Positions 54,661 through 64,000 of a stretch of DNA of 64,000 nucleotides are shown one piece after another. The stretch spans positions 310,001-374,000 of the forward strand of contig VTFK01000365.1 of the NCBI GenBank assembly GCA_009617715.1, read 5' to 3'. The number at the start of each line of letters is the position of its first letter. Position 1 is the first letter of the stretch. The stretch is from Plectrocnemia conspersa. Taxonomy: Eukaryota > Arthropoda > Insecta > Trichoptera > Polycentropodidae. A program made the position numbers and the translations under genes. The notes beneath the pieces are model-generated. The model did not search any database, was not told where the DNA came from, and saw only the letters and a program-made list of their open reading frames with translations.

Positions 54661-57189
54661 ACAAGAACGCTGATACGTTTCTTATATGTTAAGAATTCAT
54701 TACACATTTTAATAAAGAAATGTATAGAAACAGATTACATACTATGTTTCTTATAAAACATGACGAAATAATATCAAATCTAAAACTAACATAAAAAGAC
54801 ACGGAATTTTTAATTTATTAAAATAAGGTTATATTATTATATTTTTGAGGAGTGAGAAAGTATTTTATATATCAGATAATTTTGTATTTAGATTAAGATA
54901 CGTAATCGTTTAATGGCAGTTGTATGTTCATACATTATATAATAGTTTTATGTTTATAAATGCGTTGATACATTCATATTAAATAACCTAAAAATTATGA
55001 ATAAAAAACATTCTGGATTTCTACATTTTTATAAGCTTTATCGTATTCAATATATATTCTAGTGAATAAGTCTCTAGATAAAATTAAATAGATCTATGTT
55101 TTTCTGACCACCTAAAAAAATAAATTATTTTGGTATTCCTGAAAAATATATATATACATATACTTTGTAATAAAAATGATATATGATATAGCAATTAAAA
55201 ATACATAATTATCTTTTTTGATATGTTAACTGCACTGCGGCAGTTAACAAAATTCGCGTATAACGCTTGAAAATTTAAGTTAAATAATGGCTTTAAGCTG
55301 AATTTATTTTATATGTCTACATATATGAATCAAATATGTTTACATAAATTTTTATTTTGCTATGAATAATAGAATACCATTATTTTTAATTTTATACACA
55401 GCATCAATAATCAATTGGGCATATTTATATTTTTATCAAATACAACAATAGTTAAAAACTCTATGATTGGTCGTTCGCCGTGAGATTAATCAATTCATTG
55501 AAGACCAATAAAAGGGCAGAATTTAAAAGCACATTGTATTATTTAAATATCGCTTACATTCCAAGAGTTCAACCCAATTTTCGATACGACGACGCACAAA
55601 TTGTACAGCCACATTGTAATTCAAAAATAATTAATAAATCAAAACACATGAATTTATTTATTTATATTTGTAAATCTATCGCTGTAACAATAGGGTCTGT
55701 TTTTAATTAAATACTAATTACTTTAAATATATTTCAATTAAGCTCAGGTGAAATCATTTTTAATGATAAAATTTTATTCTTCTTTGGACTTGTATTAAAG
55801 ATTATAAAGGCAGAAAATATTTTTTAAATATTACATTATGTTTCAGTTTTGTTTTGTTAGTTTTATGTACAATTTGTTTTCATTTGTTTTATTAAACTTT
55901 TTTTTAAATATTGTATGTAAATACTATTTAGTGAAATCTTATTGAATAAGTGTTCTTGATCTGTATTATTTTTTTTGCTTTGATTTAACTGCTATTTATT
56001 TAAATATTCCTTACATTATGTATATAAAAATATTTAATCAACCATAGCATAAATTAATTCAGTTTATTATATTTATGCACACAAGTTCAATGAAATTTAC
56101 AATACGATGTTCCCAACGATGTCAATAGGAAGTAGAAAACCGGATAACCCTTAATTGACAGTTGCGACTGTTAAAGTGGTCCCTTCTGATTCGAGTTCCG
56201 AAATAGAATACCGACTGACGTTTATAGACACCATGAAGAAGTAATAAAACGTATAAAAAATATATACGCTGTTGAAATTTTAATTTAGAAATGCAATTTA
56301 AACCTTGTGTCAAGAGATGAGGGGTAATAATTAATCGAAAACCACGTGGGACATATTATATTGTTGAAATTTAAATGGTCTTCTCGGAATTCGCTCCTCT
56401 CTCCGAGCAAAATTGCCAATAGAATATTCAATATAAATAATTAGCCGGAAATAACGGTCGCTGGGAAATCATAATGGAAAAGTTATGTTCTGGTCTGCTT
56501 CCAATAAGCGATGAATGGAAACCCACTTCGGAAAATTCATTAGAAAGTACATTATTATGACGACGGTCGCGTTTCTCGGAATTCAATTTTGTATTGTCCT
56601 TTGTGATGCGTCCTTCCATTTTATTACTCTTATTATAATTTATATACATATATATATTTAAGAGAAATGAAGATTATCTTTCACCAGCACGATGATTTTA
56701 CAATGGTATACGTGATTTGAATTTCTATGGTGTCTAGAAGATTGGAAATAATAATTATAATTTTAAACTCGTATAATCTAAATACAAGAAAAAATAGATA
56801 CTGTGAAAAAAAGTGGCGTTCATGATAAAATGATTGGAGTCATATGCATTATCTATTAAAAACAAATAAAACTTTAAGAAGAAAATCGTTTGAAAAACCA
56901 TTTAACTATTAAGGATATGTTAGATCAGATATAATGCGCGTGTTGGGTGCCGAAAAAGTAAGCAAGCGCAAAATTCCATGTCATTATGATTAAAAATATT
57001 GAAAATTATATAAAAAGTGTTCTAAAGATGTATTATAAGACAATCACAAAGTTAAATGGGATAAAAAGCTGTTTAGTCAAATCACGTACAAAAAAATAAA
57101 GTGAACAAAAAACTTGTTACTTAATCGAGGATTTAAGAGTATTTGAGAGTAAGAATATTTTTAAAATATAGTGTGAAATACAAATGCAG
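54661..57189. other. Intergenic, AT-rich; nothing coding seen
   Basis: Contains a perfect 9-bp inverted repeat, GTTAACTGC (55225-55233) and GCAGTTAAC (55240-55248), and the 55558-55590 block shared with 49868-49903. No gene is recognised. Confidence 0.4.
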
Positions 57190-57690
57190 ATATGGAGCAA
57201 TATATGAAATGCGATGTCTGTCGAAATTCAAGGAAGACCCTGATTAAAATCTACGTCAAAAGCGATAAAATCGTACCGTCACCGTCGCAGTGAAAACGCT
57301 CGGTTATCTAACGTTTATATTAATCTAATTTATAAGAATATTACATCTTACAATAAGTGAGAATCGAATGAAGCAGATCTAAACCAAATTTTGACCAATA
57401 GGAGAACGCAAAAAACAATTATCCCTTCTCAGAAGTAAAAAATCCACGTCAAAAGCAATAAAATCGTGCCGACACCGTCGCAGTTACCGAGCGTTCCCAC
57501 TGCGACGGTGCCGACACGATTTTATTGCTTTTGACGTGAATCTTTTACTTCTGAGAAGTGATAATTGTTTTTGCGCCCTCCTATTGATCAAAATTTAGTT
57601 TGAATTCACTTTAATCAATACTATATCGGTAAGTCCAGACAAACCATAGAGCAATATGCGAGATGCGACGTCTTTCTGTACTTTTTTTTC
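57190..57690. mobile_element. Foldback family copy with long hairpin
   Basis: The core forms a hairpin. The arm at 57370-57484 (CTTCTCAGAAGT, CCACGTCAAAAGCAATAAAA, ending CACCGTCGCAGT) is the near-exact inverse of 57499-57609, with a 14-base loop. A third, partial core copy precedes it (57246-57306). The module GAGATGCGACGTCTTTCTG at 57655-57680 matches the copy at 31365-31390. No coding is seen. The outer G-rich ends are not recognisable here. Confidence 0.8.
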
Positions 57691-58599
57691 CGCTTATTTA
57701 AACCCCGAGTTGGCTTAGTTTGTATTTTGGAATAGACCTAATACAAGTTCTAAAATTATAAATAGTTTTAGAAATTTCATTAAAAAGTTGGGTTTGGTTA
57801 ATTCGTGCAGGTTAGGTTTGGGTTTGAACAGAAAATTTTTGTATCGCAACTGTCATATTGAGTTTCATATATATTTTGGAGCAGCATATAATTTCACTAG
57901 CGCCCATCAGTTAAATTACATTTTCGCTAGTATCTACTAGTGAAAATATATTTGGACTTCACTAGTTAAAATATAACTTCACCAAAAAATACACCGGTAA
58001 ATAATGATAACTATGTAAATCATATATTACTTATAGAAAAGTTAAAATTATATAATTTTATTAGCACCTGTCAGATAAATTATATTTTCACTAGTAAAAA
58101 TGTATTATGATATGATTTCACTGAAATTTCATATTTAAAAAATAGTTTCTATATAAAAAAATTACATCTCAAGTTTAGTATTATTTTGAAATGTACTCCT
58201 TTTAAAGATAAATGTTATTCTTTTTCATTTTGCATATGCAATAATAATTTAATTTGTTAAGTCGCTTAGTTCATTGTTAAAATAATTATATCAAGACTAC
58301 CCGACGACTATGAGAAACGACTTCGACTACAAATTCGTGTTAAAAGCGTAATAAATAAACTGGTTATCAATCTTTCGACTTGTTTCAAAAGTATGTTTTT
58401 ATACTGACGTACATGACGATCGGAGATTTAGACGGATTATGTAAATGCATGAGATTACAGTAATTATCCGGTTGTTTAAACTACAACGGTTACACAAGAG
58501 CATTATTAAAATAAAGACAGCTAAAAATGCCAACTCTAAATCATAGCAATTGGTCTAGGCGCCAAAAATAGATAGAGAAAAAAACTGCTTCATGTTAAG

Positions 58600-59480
58600 C
58601 AGCGTGTTTAATTAGTTTTCGTATTTTTTACAACTCTTCATAGCTATCGCCAAAGCATCCTTGTATTTGACAAGCTGTTCGTTGAGAAGTTGGATGGCTC
58701 GTGTAAGTAAAGCGTTCTCAAGCACTGACGTATTCGTCGCAACAGGCAAGAATAACGGATGCGATCGCGACTCTTTAGGGCACTATATAACTTGCAGTCG
58801 AAAGGCATGTTATCAATAACGCCACTCAGCAACTTTAAGAAGTTGTTAAGTGGCGCCAAGAATGCAATGAATGTAGCCCAAAGATCCTAGCAAAAATACG
58901 TTAGGATATATATGAATATCTCAGTTTTTTTATTCTCTTATTAATCAAACAACAAGTACTTGCGTTCATTTGTATTTCAGACAATGGAGCCATACTTGAG
59001 TACGCTGTGATCTAGCGTATTGTACAGAACGCGAATCGCCAATAAAATATTAAAGTGACACGCGCTCCGCATAAAGAAGCCGAGCATCCTCAAAGCTTTA
59101 TCGCAAATTTTGGCGATGTGCATAGAAGATTTGTATCCCAGCTCAAATGTCACTCCAAGCATCGACGGAAGTATTTCTGGGGAAAACACATATGTTTTAA
59201 CTGTAAAAGGATCTGGAAAGTGTGACAACGTGACTTTTGAAAGATAGACCATCTTTACAGCAACTAAGCACTTTCAGATCATCATCATATAATATGCTGC
59301 ATCTACATATATCGTTATTGAAGAGCATAAGATCCGAATTAGATCTCTGTGATACTCTAGAATGAGCAAAATACTCATCGGAGTGACGATTGCTATAGCT
59401 GAATTATAATAAGCATGTACATGTCGGGAACTTTAATCAAAAGCTTTCATCGAGCAGAACTTCGCGGAGCAACGACCGAG
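58600..59480 (-). mobile_element. Older, diverged copy of the jockey/CR1-like LINE
   Basis: Minus-strand fragments align with copies A and B: A-K-I-C-D-K-A-L-R-M-L-G-F-F-M-R-S-A-C-H-F near 59110-59050 matches DICDKSSKMLGFVMRNAFHF. Downstream, N-N-F-L-K-L-L-S-G-V-I-D-N near 58840 and a block ending A-I-Q-L-L-N near 58690 match the C terminus. Frames are broken. It represents a separate, older insertion or subfamily. Confidence 0.7.
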
Positions 59481-61344
59481 ATAGCTGCCGCTTCCCTCTT
59501 CACGCAATCCAATAATTCAACTCGATTTTCAGAGACGACTGAATTTTATGAAACGCAGTTAATATTTATACAATAGTAATTACAGTAAAGTCTTTTCATA
59601 TAAACCTTAAATTTTATATACTATATACCGCTAATTCAGAACAGTTTATATTTATAATTAATTGTGAGTTACACAAATAAAAAAGTTAACAAAAATATTT
59701 TTAAAGTGAACTTTTAAATAAATCTATTTTTTTTTCAGATTGATATGAGCCGAATTGCTATAATTGCAGGAAGGTTTTATTTATTTATTATTTTTTTGCT
59801 GTAAAGAAAATTTTGCATTATGCTTTATTTACCTATTTATTATGACTTTTTACAACATAATTAGACTTGGAGAAAACTGGCCTTAATATAATAACTGTAT
59901 CGTTTCAACACATGCTTCGAAAGACATCTATAACGCTCGCGGCCTTTTTTTTTTTTTTTTGCTGCGCAGTAAAATTAATGTATTTTTTCTTTGTGAGTAC
60001 AATAGCACACAATTTGACACTCAATGATAGCTTTTAAAAATATATAAACTTTTACGCTTTGCGGTTAATTTAACCTTGACATTTCTAAAAAGTTTGTAAG
60101 TAAAATTTTTAGCCGCTTTTTGGCTTAAGTAAAATATTTAATTAATTTACAAATGTATGAGAGGACTAATTAAATAAAATTTGTTTTCAGTGCGATTTCC
60201 AATAAACTTCGCATATTTTTAATGGCAATGAAATGAAAAGTAAAATATTTTAGCTTATAAAAACAGATTTTTAAGTAAGTGAACTCACTAATCTAATTAT
60301 AACTAGTAGCACACTCGTTGTAAAATTTAATTTTTAATGTAAATGGTGTCTTTACTTAATATTCCAAGAACGGAGGATAAAAAAAATAATCAGTGCTCGC
60401 CTAATAAAATCCTGTAAAGAGCAAAATATATTATATAATATCAATATAATAAATAGCTTTATTAAAAATTAACTTTCAATGCCATCACTATTCCTTGATT
60501 TATAAAAGCATTATTATACAGTAAAATCTTTATGAATACTATACAACTTTGATGAGAATTGATATTTAACACGCTTGTATAGTTGCGGTCTATTGCAATG
60601 AAGGCCGTTTATTTTGTTATCTTTAATTTATCCAATTGTGAAGTACACACGTTTATTAAAATTGACTGTATGATTGTTCGGCATGATCTCGTGTCAGCGA
60701 TACGCTTTTACGATCTTGTGAAGCGCAATCGTTATCGTTGGATGCAATTCAAATCTGCCATTCGCGAATATGCTTTTAGCACAATTGATAATTATCTTAA
60801 AAACAAACATTAGCCAAAATCATATTTGAAGAGAGAAAGGATTTTTCCAGAGTGGAAGTTCAGCAACCTGTATCAGTTTATCTGAAACAACGTGTAAATA
60901 TTGAATGAGTTTTAAATTGAATTGTGACAGGAGATGGAAAACGTATTTTACGAGAATTCGCGGAGTAGAACTTCGGTACCGAGAAGGTATTATAGGATAT
61001 ATACTTTCTCGAACGTGAATATATAGCATATTGTATAAGTACCGAGAATCTCTTGAACTGATAATACAATTAGGTATTAATGTAATTTATGGCATCCACT
61101 GTATTCTCATAATAATAAATAAACTAATAGAAAGTGACAATATTATTTCTGCAGATGAGAATAATATTTAAATATAACTTCACTGCAAGATTTTCCAGCA
61201 AAATACAACTCTATGATTATACAGAGCAGAAGGGCAAACTTGTCTAGGTACTTAATATGTCATATCAACGCCAAAGTACTTTTAATACTGATATTTCGAC
61301 AATTATAGAAACTCCAGCCTTGATGTCTTAATATTATGGACATT

Positions 61345-62945
61345 TTATTATTTATTTTATTATTTTTTAGATTAATTAAGACCATCGTGGCCTAACAGGT
61401 TACCCCAATGCGCCACGATGGTCGAAAACAAATTTTAAATTTATAAAACATATATATACATAAATAGAACAATACTTAAAAATAATAAACATAACAAAAA
61501 ATTATAAAATATCAAAATTAAATGATACAAACTGGATCAGCTCCTCGTAGCTAACATTAAACAGGTCAATATTTAATGCCAGCGTATTAAGGAGTCGGAT
61601 GGCCACCGCTATAGGCGAGTCGGCAAGTGCGGACGTCCTAGCCCTAACGGCCATCAAAAGAGGACGCGATCGTGATTCTCGAAAATGTTCCGGAGCCCAA
61701 AACTGGAATTCTTCAAGAATAGCTGGATTGTCGACAGCATCTTTTAGTAATTTGAAAAAATGCTTAGCGACATACAACTTTCTGCGAATCGTATCCCAAC
61801 GCTCCTAAAAGAAAGGCGCTGGGATATATGTACGGATAATAACCAAATGTCCTTTTGCAAAGGTATCTTAAATACCTTTTTTGAATTTTTTCCACTAAAA
61901 GCGAATATTTGGCTATTCGGGGATTCCAAATTATAGATGCCGATTCAAGAATGCTACGAACTAAGGTGTCATAGAGGATGCGAATAACTGACGGATCGTC
62001 AAAGTGAAAGGCATTCCTCATAACAAAGCCGAGCATCTTGGAAGATTTATCACAGACGTCGTGTATGTGTAGAGAGAACCTCCACTTGCTCTCGAAAGTG
62101 ATTCCGAGATCTTTAGTGGAAGTTTCTCAAGTCAAAATATTACCACCGAGATGGTAGAAACAAGCTGATGACGAACGGGATCAAGAAAATGACACAGTAT
62201 GGCACTTTCCGACACTAAAGGGCTGACGGTTAACGGAAGCAAGAGAGTCTAAATCACTTTGTAGAGAGGAGTCCACAACAGATCGATGCATTTATATAAT
62301 TTTAAATCATCTGCGTACAGAAGTAAACTTGAATTTTAATTGCTGTATTTATGTCATTAATAAATAGCACAAAAAGCAGAGGTCCCAGATTGGATCCTTG
62401 AGGAACCCCCGAAGAGGTAAATTTTCTTTTGACAATCGTCCACCATAGGTTACAAACTGTCTACGATTGCTCAAATAACTCGAGAATAACCGAGTTAAAT
62501 TATCTGAGCAACCGAGGTTCGACAATTTATTTAATAATAACCTATGACAAACTTTGTCAAAGGCTTTCTCAAAATCTGTATACATGACGTCTACTTGAAT
62601 TCCCGCATCGAGAGAAGTTGTCACCGTTTTGGTGAACGACAGAATGTTAGCAGCAGTGGAGCGGGCAGGACGAAACCCGTGCTGTTGGTTTAACAAAACT
62701 TGCCGAAAGTGATTATAGAGATATTTATGAATAATTATTTCAAATAATTTAGCAGGAGCTGACAATACTGCGACTGGTCTATAATTCTTTATATATAATT
62801 TGTCACCCTTTTTATGAATAGGAGTGACTTTTGTGCATTTCCATAGATCAGGAAATGATGTAGTTTTGAGAATCAGATCATAAATACATTTATGTTGATA
62901 TACTTTAATCATCCTTTGTAAATCTCATGCAATTTTGATGTTTTA
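61345..62945 (-). mobile_element. Non-LTR retroposon (jockey/CR1-like), longest copy B
   Basis: From 62912 a 187-residue minus-strand frame holds reverse-transcriptase domains: V-T-P-I-H-K-K-G-D, NYRPVAVLS, HGFRPARST and the motif-A-like YTDFEKAFDKV, where the catalytic Asp is present. It breaks just before GVPQGS, at a 2-base deletion relative to copy A (about 62420). The remainder matches copy A closely, including MLGFVMRNAFHFDD and the final P-E-H-F-R-E-S-R-S-R-P-L-L block. The 3' UTR has a stem-loop with perfect 12-bp arms (61380-61391 and 61412-61423) and an ATTTT-rich tail. It is truncated 5', so endonuclease and ORF1 are absent. High similarity to copy A implies fairly recent activity. 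Confidence 0.87.
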
Positions 62946-63640
62946 AATTTGATTTAATTGTAATGCCTTAATAAAATATTTCAAGAACGAATGATGAAAA
63001 ATCCATTTTTAATTTACACTTCAAATGGATTTGCCGATCATTAATTGTAATTTGCCATAGTTTAAGTCTACAAATCAAGCAAAATCATTTGAAGGTTGGT
63101 GTCACACACAGTATCCAGCATACTAATAAATATAAGCTTAGTAGAAACTTGTAAACTGATGGTCTAATGCAGCGTCTTACAAATTTAGTGCGGCGAAACA
63201 CAGAAAAAATAACTTCAAACAAGTTATACTTGACAATGCCAGGTAAATAGTTAATTTAAGTAAGGTTAGATAAGACTTTCGTGCAATAAGAAATTGTTTA
63301 TGTTTATATTATGTTTAGTGTATAAACAATCAGCTAAATAAATTATTAAAATTAAAATAAATAATGGTGATTAGATACGTATAACACCATAATTTTAATT
63401 AACAAATGTCTCCTGCATATTGATTATGCTACATGATTAGAATGTAGTCTTTTAAATTACAATTTCAGACTTCTACCAATGAGCTATTACAAGATCATGT
63501 ACTTATATACAATTTATAGATACATGTACGGCATAGAAGAAAATAAAATTTACAACTTTTTCTAAATTAGTAATATGCGGAATAGAAAAATGTAATAAAA
63601 CGTTGATAAAAAGAAGTTAACGACATAATGACACAAGGTG
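62946..63640. other. Intergenic, nothing identified
   Basis: AT-rich sequence without exon, RNA gene or mobile-element signal that I can recognise. Confidence 0.4.
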
Positions 63641-63739
63641 AAGAACTTCTCCTTATGTTAGTAATTTAATGAAGAATCTCCCCCCTGTCGTTAGGTTAGC
63701 GTGACTCACTTTTTCAGTATTTAAATTATTTCGTTATCA

Positions 63740-64000
63740 GCAAGGCAATAAGGAGAGATGTGACGCGGGGGTTGGACTAGGGGTGGTAAACTGATACACC
63801 GCGCCAAGCTTCGAACGAGGTCATCGGAGAAAAAAGCGCCCCGTCGGCGGTTTTTTGCGCACTCGACTGGGCGCGCAAAAGCCTCCCCCAACCGCCTTTT
63901 TAATGTCATTCCTGCCCCTGTTTTCACCGCTTCGGGTCAGAGTTCCGCTTCGGGTCTTAATTCCACGCCAATTTATGTATGCGACGCGATAGTGCGGCGT
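63740..64000. promoter_or_regulatory. CpG-rich edge, possible promoter of a neighbouring gene
   Basis: Composition changes abruptly to GC-rich with many CpG dinucleotides (GCGCGCAAAAG, CCCCGTCGGCGG). A CCGCTTCGGGTC phrase occurs twice (about 63928 and 63946). It is unlike anything else in the window except the ace-1 exons. It may be the promoter or 5' exon of a gene beyond the right edge. Strand and product are unknown. Confidence 0.35.

Overview
The window is AT-rich, intron-containing animal DNA from an insect. The evidence is two genes of the takeout/juvenile-hormone-binding-protein (JHBP) family, an acetylcholinesterase of the insect ace-1 type (a paralogue lost in higher flies, so probably not a cyclorrhaphan fly), an intronless SETMAR/set-23-like SET-domain gene, and many decayed retroposons and foldback or terminal-inverted-repeat DNA elements. 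I cannot fix the order or species. No prokaryotic or viral features were seen.

Layout. (1) 1-7.8 kb: first two coding exons of a minus-strand takeout/JHBP gene (gene A), separated by a 5.6-kb intron; the rest lies beyond the left edge. (2) 7.8-18.9 kb: intergenic DNA with a tRNA-like SINE, a degenerate roughly 215-bp repeat array, a 19-bp tandem repeat, a possible TATA promoter with a signal-peptide-like exon, and a 5'-truncated LINE. (3) 18.9-26.1 kb: complete plus-strand takeout/JHBP gene (gene B) with five coding exons; all splice phases agree and give 252 aa. Genes A and B are divergent, head-to-head paralogues. (4) 26-31 kb: SET-domain gene with NRF-1-like and CRE-like sites upstream, followed on the same strand by a Tigger/pogo transposase relic. 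(5) 31-37.4 kb: gene-free 3' flank of ace-1 with repeats. (6) 37.4-41.2 kb: minus-strand ace-1 with signal peptide, full catalytic triad and GPI-type C terminus, carrying one single-base frameshift that is probably a sequence error. (7) 41-64 kb: gene desert holding copies of one non-LTR retroposon (53.2-54.6, 61.3-62.9, older at 58.6-59.5 and 43.4 kb), an hAT relic with both ends (45.2-46.3 kb), foldback elements, and a CpG-rich right edge that may be the promoter of a neighbouring gene.

The genes are not an operon and show no shared pathway, except that genes A and B form a takeout/JHBP cluster. The most unusual non-genic signal is a dispersed foldback transposon family whose core makes long hairpins. 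Copies occur at 28.6, 31.3, 37.9, 38.5, 43.9 and 57.2 kb, two of them inside an ace-1 intron.
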